Source of the DNA: Gari tellinella
Taxonomy: Eukaryota; Mollusca; Bivalvia; Cardiida; Psammobiidae
Direction: 5' to 3'
Length of the DNA stretch: 64,000 nt
NCBI GenBank assembly: GCA_922989275.2
Contig: OV277870.1
Location: forward strand, 34,964,356-35,028,355
The position numbers were made by a program, and so were the translations under genes. Below, in pieces: positions 10,210-20,412 of this stretch. Below the pieces are notes generated by a model. That model was given only the letters and a program-made list of their open reading frames with translations, was not told the DNA's origin and searched no databases. Numbering within the stretch: position 1 is the first letter of the stretch; every line of letters starts with the position of its first letter.

Positions 10210-10536
10210 CAGAGCTCCTTCTCTACAACGACACCCAATGGGAGAAGGGAGTGTGTGTGTTGTTCGGAGGGAGTCGTTGTAGAGAAGGAAAACTAAGACT
10301 TAGCCCACATTTGCAAACAGCTTGAATCAAGTTGTTTTTCAGACGTCATTATATTTATTCTATGAAAATGTCCACTTGTATATAACTTTGAGAAAAACAG
10401 CAGACGACGATTTTAAGCAGACGGTAGTGCAGTCATAAAAAAGTGGGGCATAAATGTCTTGTTTTGGGAACAGCGGTAAGGGTCGTTGTAAAGAGGGAGT
10501 CGTTGTTGGGATTGTTTTTGTAGGGAGGGAGCACTG
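10210..10536 (-). mobile_element. MITE-B copy, hairpin centre deleted
   Basis: Ends CAGAGCTCCTTCTCTACAAC and GTAGGGAGGGAGCACTG next to TA. GCAGACGACGATTTTAAGC and TTGGGAACAGCGG blocks are kept. The usual hairpin is reduced to CAAACAGCTTGAATCAAG. Confidence 0.72.
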
Positions 10537-11612
10537 TATGATATATTTGTATTCCTGCGAAGTAAGTGTTTAATTATACTGTGACATGTTTGGCTACGAA
10601 AAATAAAGTTGTTTTTGTAGGAATACAATTATATTATAAAACCCATATGAGTTGTTGTAGGAAAACATTTGATGATACTAAATGTACCTAGTTGACAATA
10701 ACGACCAGTATATTTAGACTTTACCAACAGTGTACTTGAGAAGAGTATACTTTCTTTATACAAGCGGTGTAGAGCTTTTACATGAGCCATCTGATTAGTG
10801 CCAGTACTTTTTGTCATTTAGAGATAAATTATAAAAAATACCCCAACTAGTCAAAGTTGGACTAAATTGTATTGGAAACTTGAGCCTCAGAGGTATATCA
10901 TTCAATGAGGGAATAGGTCATATGATGTGTGTGAGTCCAAAGTGTCTGTAGCGTTGTAAATGATCTGAAGCATACACCATGATATGCTTCATAAATAATG
11001 CAACGTTCTTGATGGGATTGAGGTTAAATATGCACAGAAGTCCCGTGAATTTTAGAGCAATTTGTCCGAGGGAATGCGTTGAAAGGGGCATGTGGCATCT
11101 AATATAAAGTGTCATTTGATATATACTGTCCCAGAACGAGTGTCATATTAAAAGTATTATCCGGCAATTTGCCAGTGTTTACATTGAGGTCGAAGTTACG
11201 CCAATGGCTGTCTGAATGTGTTCATCATACAAAATGTACAGTATTTGTGAAGAATTTCATTAGAACACACAAAGCCGTCATTGAAAACATGCTTTTTTCG
11301 ATTGAAGCCGTTGTTAGTGATGTGAAAAGCTTCTGCTAGCTTGAAATAATTGTCATAATAAGTAATGCTATTCACGAGGAAACTTTGAAAGATCGACTTG
11401 TACCAATGGAGCTAGTTTAATTTAGGTCAAACCTTGCTTCATTATATTTTCTTTTATAATTTGTACAGTTTATAGGTTAGACTTAATGATCTAGCATCAA
11501 AACTGCAAATAACTGAATCAAATTAGGAAAAGAAATCTAGAGGAAATGTTAAAAGCAAAACATCTCGTTTTGATGTTTAACGTACGGGACATGAATTGGC
11601 TTTATTCATGAA
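10537..11612. other. About 1.1 kb with no gene or repeat recognised
   Basis: AT-rich; frames of 60-75 codons on both strands have no coding bias and no known motif. No MITE ends are visible. Confidence 0.35.
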
Positions 11613-11865
11613 CAATAGTGGAAAATACGTTATTCTTTCCTGTTAAAACACATATCGAAACCAAAAGTATTGCAATAAAATGTAAAAAGGATAACATTTT
11701 TATAATTCTGGCAATTCTTTTTAATTTGAGTCGCAAACAGTTTAGAATAGAATCATACCTCATTTTTCCTGGCATGTTTTCTGACTCAACACTGATTTTA
11801 CTTGAAATAATTGTTTTAGTGAAGATGAGGAGTTTATTGGGAAAGAATAACGTCTGCTCCCACTG
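11613..11865 (+). mobile_element. Diverged MITE-A without the core hairpin
   Basis: Starts ATAGTGGAAAATACG and TTATTCTTTCC, has GTCGCAAACAGTTTAG without the GC-rich stem, and ends GGGAAAGAATAACGTCTGCT followed by CCCACTG. An old copy. Confidence 0.5.
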
Positions 11866-11889
11866 TGCGAGGAAATAAGTAGATGAATG

Positions 11890-12140
11890 ATTTGCGTTTT
11901 ACGGCACCGCGACACATAATAGGTCATATAGTGCCGATGAATGATGGGGCATGATGAGATGAGATGATAGTGATTTCAGGAAGATGATTTCGGCCAATCT
12001 CATACGTAGCACATGTGGGTCTAAACCACCGACTTGCCTTCCTTTTAGTTCTTGCAAGAGGAGATAATCTCGGTCTAATAAACAGAAAAGATTCCCTATG
12101 ACAAATAAGCCCAAGAACTGCGGCAAAGTAGGAAAGTATC
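11890..12140 (+). repeat. Dispersed repeat, GGCACCGCGACACATAA family
   Basis: TTTTACGGCACCGCGACACA and TAGGTCATATAGTGCC, followed further on by TCTAAACCACCGACTTGCC. The same words appear at 62320-62365, and the CACCGACCTTCCGCAAG end at 61895-62110. It is probably one old SINE-like or non-coding repeat family. Confidence 0.5.
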
Positions 12141-12159
12141 GGGGGGGGGGGGGGGGGGG
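12141..12159 (+). repeat. Poly(G) run of 19
   Basis: A pure G homopolymer directly after the dispersed repeat. Its length is likely to be unreliable in an assembly and it could form a G-quadruplex-like structure. Confidence 0.9.
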
Positions 12160-12726
12160 TAATTAGACAGATTTGTAAAGTTGTATTAAACATAAGTGGA
12201 TAAGTAAACAAACTCCTAATAATTCCTAATATTTACATTCACTCTGTAAAGCCTTTATGTTATCGTATTATGAAATGTGCAGGTCATCCCTCAATGAACC
12301 TACAAATCGAAACTGGTTCCAGCCAGTTAGAAAAAAGGGCGGAGTCTCCACCGGAGAGATACCGACCTAGCGACCAGCTAATGGTTGCTATGGCGTGTAA
12401 TTAGGCTGAAATAAACATGCGCAACCTATTTCTTTTAAAAAATGCTTTAATTATAGATATTTAGTTGCATTGTTTATTTTTAATGTCTTATAATTGTTCG
12501 TTAAGCACACAGCGACAGTTTACTGGGTAAAAACTTGACTTTGTAATCAACTCCGAAACATGTATTTTGGAATACTTTTCACACCGTATATTACAGAGAT
12601 CGAATGGCTGTTTCATCCAGGATAACATCTATCAAATCTATTTGGCCGTTATATGATATATTCATATACATGAAAACAAATCTGGTTAAAATACGCATTA
12701 AATGGACAAGTATTTAAGAATATAAA
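12160..12726. other. Spacer, nothing recognised
   Basis: AT-rich. A short GC-richer patch at 12335-12400 (GGCGGAGTCTCCACCGGAG) is partly self-complementary but belongs to no family seen elsewhere in the window. Confidence 0.3.
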
Positions 12727-12894
12727 TATAGGGAATAAACAACATCTTTTTGCCGTTCACTCGGTATGAACACAAATAGCTTCGCAGGGTAAGTTTATCG
12801 TCAACGCCCTTCGGGCGTTTACAAAACTTACATCCTGCGAAGCTAATGTGTTCATACCGTCACGAACGGCAAAACGATGTTGTTTATTCCTATA
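12727..12894. mobile_element. Foldback MITE, about 168 bp
   Basis: Arms TATAGGGAATAAACAACATC and GATGTTGTTTATTCCTATA continue inward through TTGCCGTTC, GGTATGAACACA and TAGCTTCGCAGG to a tight CGCCCTTCGGGCG apex. Nearly the whole element is a hairpin; TA ends are consistent with a TA-target family. Confidence 0.78.
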
Positions 12895-13010
12895 ATAAAC
12901 ACGTTCGTGTAAAAACAATCTTTTCTTTTGCAAAATGTTTGGAGCCAGATCAGACGCAGGAAGACCTGGTGTCTAATCAGGTTTGAAACGCTCTGCCACT
13001 TAACGAAAGA
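12895..13010 (+). mobile_element. MITE-A middle fragment beside the foldback MITE
   Basis: AATAAACACGTTCGTGTAAA, TTTGGAGCCAGATCAGACGC and a degraded right arm. The left TIR is missing where the foldback element lies, so the latter may have inserted into an older MITE-A. Confidence 0.5.
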
Positions 13011-13104
13011 TAAATTGTCAAATATTTCGAGGATCTGTCATGTTCTACATTATATTCCAATGTTTATTTGTTTTGTTTGTTAACTAACGTCCGTTTCTGT
13101 CATC

Positions 13105-13330
13105 TATGGGCTAATTGGACGCCCCAGGGAGAGGGGATCGGATACAGAGAACCCTGGCGCGATGCCCTACTCTTATTATCGAAAGAGTTATGCGGTTCTT
13201 TTAGATGCCAAGTGTAAAGCACTCATACATCGGACCTCGGTTTATAAAGTCTCATTCGTAGGACTTGGTCCTGCGGGGAATCTGAAGCATAACCCATTAA
13301 GTCGTAAGCGGGTGCTATACCCCTCGATTA
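13105..13330 (+). repeat. GC-richer dispersed repeat with TCGGTTTATAAAGTCTCAT
   Basis: GATGCCCTACTCTTATTATC, GTTCTTTTAGATGCCAAG, GGACCTCGGTTTATAAAG and GTAGGACTTGGTCC are words I associate with a repeat spread widely in invertebrate genomes; that link is from memory. The plus frame 13162-13473 is open but not convincing as a gene. Confidence 0.35.
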
Positions 13331-13399
13331 CGTCCGCCGGTTTTTATTCCAATGCGAGTGCGTTAAATTTCCCCTTGCGTTTGCGTTTAATTCGTTTAA

Positions 13400-13515
13400 C
13401 TCTTTGCACGCTAGCGGCGGATTCAAGGCCTCACGCGGCGTCTCATCAGGATCCAAATTGTTTGAAACTCTGACACATTTTGCAGACAAAAGAAATTTTC
13501 CCAGCATGCAAAGAG
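13400..13515 (+). mobile_element. Small TTAA MITE, 116 bp, related to MITE-C
   Basis: TTAA (13396-13399, 13516-13519) flanks CTCTTTGCACGCTAG and its imperfect mirror CCAGCATGCAAAGAG. The middle keeps one arm of the core hairpin (CACGCGGCGTCTCATCAGGA) and GCAGACAAAAG. It looks like a deletion form with its own TIR variant. Confidence 0.65.
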
Positions 13516-13670
13516 TTAAAAAAAGTAACGAATAACAGCTTTCCTACTGTATGAGCCAAGACAAATGGTTCGTTCAACCCTGAAGTTGTTCGTTAAGATA
13601 ATTAGCTCATTGTATCCTGCCAGAGGAAATAAATAAAGGGGAGTGTTTGTCTTATTTACAAAAGGTCATC

Positions 13671-14027
13671 GCAAACGCGACGAGAACAGCTCGTCTTTTT
13701 CCATGAACCTTCCTACATTCTAAGCCAGTGGAGAATGTGTTATTCCTTCCAATAAACGCGTTTACGCTAAAACTATTATTTACAGTGCAAACAGTTTGGA
13801 GCCAGATCAGACGCCGGGTAACCCGGCGTCTGATCAGGCTCCAAACTGTTTGCCACCAAGATAAACATGAATTATCAGAATTGTCCAAACGTTGTACTTT
13901 TCTACGTTTTAGTGCTTTGCGTTAGCGTACGTTTGCGTTTAAACGGGAAAGAATAACAGATTCTCCACTGTAGCAAACGCGACGAAAACAGCTCGTCTAT
14001 TTCCATGAACCTTCCTACATTCTAAGC
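13671..14027 (+). mobile_element. MITE-A (13726-13970) between 55 bp direct repeats
   Basis: The element itself is 245 bp with intact ends. The 55 bp at 13671-13725 recur at 13973-14027 with two mismatches (GCAAACGCGACGA... to ...CATTCTAAGC). The left flank of the element lacks the usual TA; the right has TA. Host DNA was therefore duplicated together with, or before, the insertion. Confidence 0.85.
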
Positions 14028-14257
14028 AATTGTCGTCTGGAAAAGAAGACTTCTGAAACAACTCTCGGATGGTTTTTATTACTTTCAGAAAATACAATCA
14101 GTCTGTCAAACAGTTTGGATCTAGTTTATGGCACATCACATAAAGTTGTTCCCGCGGGATATAGTGCCAAATTCATGGGCCTCAAAATGGCATTTGTCAC
14201 TTCTGTAGACACTGATGTGTGCTTTTTATGTAATACATGTGTGTCAGAGAGTAGATA

Positions 14258-14433
14258 CAAACACATTACCAGTTGACAGTGCGATACAGTGTAATGTATT
14301 CAGCTCGAGACGGTTTTATCGGAAACAGCCGATCTGAAGAGTGCTTAAGAGCGAGTCTGATCGGTTGTTTCCGGCAAAAAACATCGAGGGCTGAATACAA
14401 CACACTGTAGCACACTGTCAACTGGTAATGTGT
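14258..14433. mobile_element. Foldback element, about 175 bp
   Basis: AACACATTACCAGTTGACAG and CTGTCAACTGGTAATGTGTT close a hairpin with inner arms GTATTCAGC/GCTGAATAC and GGAAACAGCCGATC/GATCGGTTGTTTCC. No target duplication was resolved. Confidence 0.75.
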
Positions 14434-15044
14434 TTATTGTATGCATTGAATACACACCAAAACAACTAAATAGTTGTTTCAATCATTTTATATCCAGAAT
14501 CTTTAGTTATTTAAAGCAGAATAAGTATTGTATGCCACAAAGAATAACGCGGAACTTATACATGCACGTAAATGACGCCATGCTAAATCAAAAACGAGGT
14601 TGGAGTAAAATATACAATGTGGCTGATACAGATCATTGTATTTCAATGTCCTGGTACACGCGGAAACGCTCGATATCATAAGAAGGCATATCTATCAAAA
14701 GGCATGTCTGCTTTCCAAGAAGGAATAAGAAGAAATTTGCTGGCTGAAGTGACATGTTCCTGTTTTAGCAAGTACCTCTGTCAAAAGGTAGCAGAACAAT
14801 AGTCATGTCATTGATGTCATGATGGGTTATTTATATAACACCTGACCCCCTGCCTTTTCTTCATTTTTCAGTTGTGCAAGAATGTATATTTGGTGAAAAT
14901 ATAGAGTTGCACCTGGCTAAGTTGTAATTTTAAGTTGACAAATTTTGACCTTGAAGATGACAGATTTGATATGAAGTATATAGGAGAGCCTAATTTGTGT
15001 TACTGACCCTTCAGATATCACGCTTCAACCGTTTGCAATAGTTA
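14434..15044. other. Spacer, nothing recognised
   Basis: Frames at 14430-14681 and 14617-14802 overlap and contradict each other, with no homologous motif. No MITE ends. Confidence 0.3.
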
Positions 15045-15295
15045 CAATGGAGAAGACGCTATTCTTCCCCCAATAAACGCGTTTACGCTGTAACTTCTTT
15101 TTCCATAGCAATTGGTTTGGGACCAGATCAGACGCTGGTAATCCAACGTCTGATCAGGTTTTAAACTGTTTGCCCCTCAGATTAAAACATTCAAGTCATT
15201 ACACATTTCAAAAAGTTGTAATTGTTTTAAGAGTCAGAGCATTGAAATTGCGTTTTGTATGCGTTGAAACGGGAAAGAATAACGTCTTCGCTATT
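15045..15295 (+). mobile_element. Diverged MITE-A
   Basis: CAATGGAGAAGACGCTATTC, AATAAACGCGTTTACGCTG, hairpin GACCAGATCAGACGCTGG/CCAACGTCTGATCAGG and GGGAAAGAATAACGTCTTC. TA (15043-15044) at the left only approximately; an old copy with the full order kept. Confidence 0.7.
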
Positions 15296-15574
15296 GTTTC
15301 TCAAATACGCCCGCAGTATACATAGTGTTAATTGGAAGAAATGGTGAAATAGGGATGGTGTTTTATCAACTCTGAGTTCATTATTTTATTGTTGGTTGCT
15401 TAAATCATGCTACCAATTCAGATAGCACTGACCGGTATGCTAAAATACGATAAAATGACAGAAACTGTGTAAACATTGTTGTGTTTAAGATAAAACAAAA
15501 ACTTTATGACGACTAAGTAAACTCAATTTGCACGTGCAGTATATATCTGCGTTGGTTTCTGTGACAATTTATAC

Positions 15575-15645
15575 TATACAGGTTAGGCACAGAGTAACCC
15601 GGTGTCTGTCTAGGTGCCAAACTGTTTGCTACTCAGATTAAATTT
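15575..15645 (+). repeat. Core-hairpin remnant
   Basis: CAGAGTAACCCGGTGTCTGT and GGTGCCAAACTGTTTGC are the right arm of a MITE-A-type hairpin; the rest is lost. Confidence 0.4.
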
Positions 15646-15907
15646 TTTAAAGGATTATCATAATTCTCTACACGTTAGTATTTCCTTCTTCAACGTGTAA
15701 ACAACGTTCCTAAATACAAAGTTCCCAAAATTATATAGAACAAATTGATTATTACATGAACAGAAATGTTATATGATAAAAAAAATCAGTAATTTTACTT
15801 GATTGCAATAATCGTTTCCTGACCGAAATATTTATATTTCTATTTTAATCTATTCTGGCTAATTTCGTTTTCATTTAGTGCGTTTACAATACATCCACAT
15901 TCCTTGG

Positions 15908-16090
15908 TTAACGTGAAAAATACGATATTCTTTACAATTAAACGCTATTATTTTCAGTGCAAACAGTTTGGAGGCAGTTCAGACGCCGGGTCACCCGGCG
16001 TCTAATCAGGTTATAAACTATTTGCCACTCACTTTAAAGTAAATGGTCAGAATTATCAACTAGTTGTCATTTTCTACGTGTTAATGCAGT
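15908..16090 (+). mobile_element. Degraded MITE-A without a right end
   Basis: AAAAATACGATATTCTTTAC, TCAGTGCAAACAGTTTGG, hairpin CAGACGCCGGGTCACCCGGC and GTTGTCATTTTCTACGTG. It stops before the right TIR. Confidence 0.55.
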
Positions 16091-16482
16091 GACGTTACGT
16101 ACGCTGTTGGTGTACCAAAGGGTAACGTCAAAATGCCGAATTTTGACGTCGTTATCGTGTCAACTAAAGATTATTCTCTTTGATTTTATGGCTGAATGCA
16201 TGTAACAAAAATGTGACGTGTGTTTTGACGTGATTTTCTTTGAAAAAGGCCCTTAGAGGTCGAAATATAAGAAAAGAGCAGTATATATATTAATAATAAA
16301 GATAACGTTTGAAGTTAATGTTTTGACGTCTATGTTGATTTACTTCTTATCTACAACCTAATGTTTGTTTATTCTCCTAGATCTATGGAAATAGTTCATT
16401 GAACAGAAATAGACTATTTATAGATTAAAAACAAATACTGGATTTGTTAAATAATACTTTTATTTGTAAATTATTAACCACA
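16091..16482. other. Spacer rich in TGACGT words
   Basis: At least five TGACGT or ACGTCA words occur between 16090 and 16330 (for example GGGTAACGTCAAAATG, TTTTGACGTCGTTA, TTTGACGTCTATG). They may be remnants of a repeat; no gene is seen. Confidence 0.35.
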
Positions 16483-16848
16483 GACTCAATTAAACGAGTC
16501 TGCAATTTTCAGTATTTGCTTTGTTTTCTGTGTTTTCAAAGGATCTCCCCTTATTCAGATTTATAATTCACAACAGCAGATGTTAAGTGCTTGTGTGGCG
16601 GCTGTAAAAAGTCGCCCCGTACTTCATTCTCAGTGTTGTTATACTTTCTGGTCCTTTGGAATCATTGATTTCAGCGCATTTACAGTTGAAAGTTGAATTC
16701 CGCTTAAGCTGGTGCTAGGGGGCGTGAGCACTGTTGCATATTTTAGTATTGCTCATGAACAGACTCAATTAAACCGAGTCTGCAATTTTCAGTATTTGCT
16801 TTGTTTTCTGTGCTTTCAAAGGATCTCCCCTTATTCAGATTTATGAAC
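16483..16848 (+). repeat. Repeat H: about 200 bp between 80 bp direct repeats
   Basis: AGACTCAATTAAACGAGTCT, ATTTTCAGTATTTGCTTTG, GGATCTCCCCTTATTCAG form an 80 bp block at 16483-16562 and again at 16760-16845. Between them lie GTGTGGCGGCTGTAAAAAG and CTAGGGGGCGTGAGCACTG. The same arrangement recurs at 62398-62795 and a single block piece at 56392-56449. It could be a terminal-repeat miniature or a tandem-unit (Helitron-type) element; unresolved. Confidence 0.7.
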
Positions 16849-16865
16849 AATTAACATTGCGCATA

Positions 16866-17031
16866 TAGTCAATACTTCGAACTCGCTTAAAATCTATCGT
16901 ACCAGTATTTCATAAGTTGAATTTTTAAGTTGATCTCGCGTAAGTCGAACACATCCGTATTTCAAAGTTAAAACATAGCTAAGCCACGATTTAACTTTGA
17001 AAGCGAGTTCGTAGTATCGAGTTTCGACTGT
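16866..17031. mobile_element. MITE-G copy (TA) just downstream of the gene
   Basis: TAGTCAATACTTCGAACTCG at the left mirrors GTATCGAGTTTCGACTGTA at the right; the middle holds TTTCAAAGTTAAAAC and GTTTAACTTTGAAA arms. It matches 53711-53903 and 54437-54615. It lies about 100 bp beyond the stop codon of the basic-protein gene and may bound or enter its 3' UTR. Confidence 0.7.
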
Positions 17032-17057
17032 ATATATATATATATATATATATATAT
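17032..17057. repeat. (TA)n microsatellite
   Basis: About 12-13 TA units directly abut the right end of the MITE-G copy, probably expanded from its TA target site. Confidence 0.85.
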
Positions 17058-17133
17058 CTTAATTTCCTCCAAGAAGACGATCTTCAATACATGAACATAC
17101 AAAATACAAAATGAAATATTAACATCTACATAA

Positions 17134-19238
17134 TTATATAAACATATACTGTGGCGTTGAAACATTCCCATTAACAACGATCTTCTTCACAGCCCTTCTT
17201 TGCCGCTGAAGTTCAATCTTTTGCATATGGGCCAGGTTCTTTCTATGTTCCTTCTCTCTTTGCTGTCTCTTCCGAAGCGCAGCAGCACTTGCCACTAGAC
17301 AAAATAATAAGATGTATACAGTTATACCTCAGAAATCCGGACACTGAAAGAGGGGTCTAACGAATAATCTTTGCTCTGTGGATTGCGGTGGTGTTGCAGA
17401 GAGCTCTTATATGATTTTTCTGTGATACCACCGTGCTGCACTGGGCGACTGCCTTTCGGGGGATAAGTTATGTTTGTGTCCGGTTTTCGGGTGTGTTGCT
17501 GTATTTCTACAAAAGACCTGGGAAAAGTCTACATTCCAATTAATATCATTATGACGTCATAGGGTCCTGCTATGTGATGTCATGATTGTGAACTAATACC
17601 GTTTACTTTGCTCAGTCCGGTTCCCGTCGCGCTATATAGTGAAACCAGGGACATAGTCCCTGAGTGAAACAGAAAGGGGGAACCGGTGTTTTACTTCTAT
17701 ATCGCAGAGTTCCTAATAAAGGGGTTTAATTTAAAAACTAAAATCTTTATTTCTGCATTAAACCGTATGGTGTCGCAGCTCATTAGAATCATCTCTTCGA
17801 GACGATTCTGGTGGGTGGTAGCACTGTAGGTTTTGGTGCTGAAATAAGTGAGAAAATGTTGGATTTGTTCAGTTTACTACCTTTTATCTGGGGTCCTGTA
17901 TAGAGAGATATTTCTTTCTTTCTTACTGTTACTTCTCTCCATCAAAATTGATGATTATGAGAAGAAGTCTATTGTGTAATTCATTTAATTTTCATTTTCA
18001 ATCTAGATCCAGGTGTCTGCTTTTAGCCTTAAGCTACCATCATACTTTTCTTCTCTTTCGGTGCATTCTCCGACGCTTTTCTTCTATATCGCTCTAACTG
18101 TTCTTCTCTTCTTTGCCTTTTCCTGTTCTCCAGACGCTCTTTTATTTTCTCACTAATCGTCATTCCTCCACCTTAAATTAAAGCACAGCATTCGTACAAA
18201 CTGATAAAATCATAAGATGACCACAATAAATAATCGACATGTTCATTTGTTATTGCGATCGCTTTGCGATTTTATCTGTTTATAGGATTGCCGAACGACC
18301 GCTGAACGGCAACCGCGCAAACGACCGTGCGACCATCTTAAGGACTTTTGCAATGTCGTATAACAATCATGCGGTTGTGTCTCGATATCCCTATGAACTC
18401 CTTGCGACTTCAGCGCGAATTGCAGTTGCAAAACAATTACCAAAAGTTCGAAGGGTTGTCTTGAGACAGCTGTACGACAGCCGTTATACAATCTACTATA
18501 AATTCAGTTTAGACGTTGCGATTAGTACGCGGTTTGACTTTCTTATGTTTCAATTGTGTGACATTTCTTTCGTCTCATAAAAAATCATTAATTTGAACAT
18601 TTTTAATGCTACAAGTTATATAAGCACATCATTGAAAAATGTAAGAAACCAATATTTGTAATTTGCAATCAAGTTTTAGCATTTAATTAGTTAAAGCACT
18701 GTAAAATACATACAAATACAATACTGACGGTGAAAAACGTCAAAATACGTAATTTTTCGAATTTTGTGACATTTTTTTCGTCTTTCAATTTTACAGATAT
18801 TTTTTAGAATTTTAACGTTACAAGTTATATAAACACGTTTTTGGAAAATTTAGGAAAACAATATTTATAATTTGCAATCAAGTTTAAGCATTTTATTATT
18901 TAAAGCAATGTAAATTACTCCGAATTTCAGCATTTACCTTGAAAAACGTCAAAATACGCCATTTTTCTGTTTTTGTAACATTTTTTTCGTCTTTCAGTTT
19001 TATACACAATATATTTACAATTTTAACGACAATGTCTTAAAAAACGAATTATAAACACTTGGCGCTGACTATATTTCAGAAATATGTTTTTTATTACAAT
19101 ATTCACAGGAAAAATGTAGAACCAAGAACGTACAAAACACTTACCTCTTATTTTTAGCCGTTTTTGACGAATTGCTTCATTTCGTTGCCAAACTTTGAGA
19201 AGCCGCAATGTTATTTTTTTTAAACCTGACGTCAACAT
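17134..19238 (-). CDS. Three-exon gene for a small basic coiled-coil-like protein (function unknown)
   Basis: Exons read on the minus strand: 19238-19145, 18171-18046 and 17294-17134. Intron 1 (19144-18172) starts GTAAGT and ends TTTAAG; intron 2 (18045-17295) starts GTATGA and ends TTTTGTCTAG. The three pieces join in one frame (split codons G|GT and A|TG) to 126 residues and a TAA stop. Exon 1 reads MLTSGLKKITLRLLKVWQ..., exon 2 GGMTISEKIKERLENRKRQR..., exon 3 MASAAALRKRQQREKEHR... and the end is NVSTPQYMFI. Composition is strongly Lys/Arg/Gln/Glu-rich and looks helical; there is no signal peptide, membrane segment or recognised domain. I do not recognise the family. The kept frame across two introns and the shared composition of all exons argue for a real gene. 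The start is uncertain: a stronger start context (AAAATGGCG) lies upstream at 19308 in another frame. Confidence 0.62.
17701..17897. mobile_element. MITE-Q copy (hAT-like) inside intron 2
   Basis: It shares a core (AAAATCTTTATTTCTGC, a short GTCTCTTCGAGAC-like stem, then GGTGCTGAAAT and GTGAGAAAATGTT) with 20413-20607 and 35368-35548. Ends are CAGAGTTCC here and a mirrored CTGGGGTCCTG. The CAGGG-type ends suggest a non-autonomous hAT element, but no clean 8 bp duplication was seen. Confidence 0.5.
18230..18500. repeat. GC-richer inverted-repeat segment in intron 1
   Basis: This part of intron 1 is richer in GC and CpG than its surroundings and has internally mirrored words (ATTGCGATCGCTTTGCGAT near 18253, and GCCGAACGACCGCTGAACGGC). 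Both strands stay open for about 80-110 codons, but the predicted peptides look like nothing known. The open frames are most likely a by-product of the composition of a mobile-element remnant. Confidence 0.35.
18555..19040. repeat. Imperfect tandem repeat, about 208 bp unit, in intron 1
   Basis: Three starts are visible near 18560, 18768 and 18976, each beginning GT(G/A)ACATTTTTTTCGTCT and continuing to ACAAGTTATATAA about 60 bp later in the first two units. About 2.4 units are present. The units are clearly diverged, so the array is old. Confidence 0.65.
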
Positions 19239-19308
19239 TCAACATAACGTTATCGACCGCATTTGTAGACCAACGTTTGGTGATAATGTCAGGAAATGTT
19301 TGCGCCAT
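19177..19308 (-). CDS. Alternative 5' reading frame of the basic-protein gene
   Basis: An ATG at 19308-19306 sits in a favourable context (CAAAATGGCG) and opens a 43-codon frame starting MAQTFPDIITKRWSTNAVDN and ending at a TGA at 19179-19177. A run of eight A (minus strand; plus 19214-19221) lies where this frame overlaps the exon 1 frame that leads to the good GTAAGT donor. With seven A the two frames would fuse into one protein of about 150 residues. So this is either an upstream ORF, the true N-terminus hidden by a homopolymer indel, or evidence that the copy is broken. The sequence alone cannot decide. Confidence 0.4.
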   Translation of the reverse strand: MAQTFPDIITKRWSTNAVDNVMLNVDVRFKKNNIAASQSLATK

Positions 19309-20412
19309 TTTGATATTTTCGTCTGCATCTGAACAAAAGTAACGATGCGCACAAGTTACCTTGCTTCACGCATTTTTTCGTTGTTTTCCGCTGTTCAATG
19401 CGCTATATTTGAATTACATTCTGAATAGAGTTATTATCATTCACATGTTTAAAAACGTCATTCGAAGAGCTTTCAAATGATATATAGTTTTATAAAGGTA
19501 TCTTTTTTCACGCAGAAAATATAGTTCATCTTTTAAAGAGAAGTGACGTCATTTCATAAGTTAACCAACATTGTGCGTAACGTCAATGCATTTGCGTTTC
19601 GCTCGCGCTCTACGGGAAAAGAGATCGCCTTCTTTACTATATCCTTTTCTTATATAAGTTAGAAATATATCATTGTTTGTATACAAAAGTTTCCAATTAA
19701 GAAGCACTGCATTATACGTGAACCGATAAATGTACATAAATTACCCCCCTTCTTTTTCCCCTCTTTTATCCATAGGAGTAAAAACAATCAGCGCTATCTT
19801 GTTTTCGAATTGGTAAGGTGAATCTAAATAAATGTAGATTTACAGTACCAAGTCATTACCAAGACGTAGAAGTATAAAATGAATTTATTTATTACTTTAA
19901 TAATTGTTCATTTAAAATCAAAAACTTTTGTATCTGATATATATAACTAATACAAAAGTTAAGCGTAAGTACCTCCCTTTATTGGGCATATATCAATTAG
20001 TTGAAAAAAAATACGCTTAGTGAATATACAGTAATAGGCATACACCTCTGAGGCTGGCGGCCACTTAAATCATGGTTAAAGGCCAGTTCTTGGGACAGAT
20101 GGCTGATTGGTGCAGATCGGGATCAATGTCGAAAGCTCATTAAGAGGCTTTCTACTTTACTCTTTGTCTGCGGTGAGCATCCCTCTATGTCCCTGTATTA
20201 TGTACATGCCTCTTAAAGCCGCATTGTGTTTTTGAGAAACCTGCATAAAACGGTTGTTTGGGGTCCCATTTGAACTACGTGGGACGTGATTCTTTCACAA
20301 CAACCGGCTTTATCTGAGAAATTTGCTTTTTAAATTTTATTTCTAATATTTTTGTGCGGCACAAATTAAAAAGCCTCCCGTGTGAATGGAAAGAAGGACA
20401 ATTCTGTAAATA
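19309..20412. other. 5' flank of the gene and spacer
   Basis: The first 350 bp upstream of the gene are richer in CpG words (GATGCGCACAAG, GTTTCGCTCGCGCTC) than the neighbourhood and include GTGACGTCA and AACGTCA words. A promoter is likely here by position, but no TATA box or initiator could be assigned. From 19740 on, the DNA is AT-rich spacer. Confidence 0.35.

Noticed and set aside
13162..13473. A 103-residue plus-strand protein
   Set aside because: It spans an old dispersed repeat and the start of a TTAA MITE; no homologous motif and no splice context.
18239..18580. A 113-residue gene inside intron 1
   Set aside because: Both strands are open over the same stretch and the peptide lacks any motif; a GC-rich repeat remnant explains it better.
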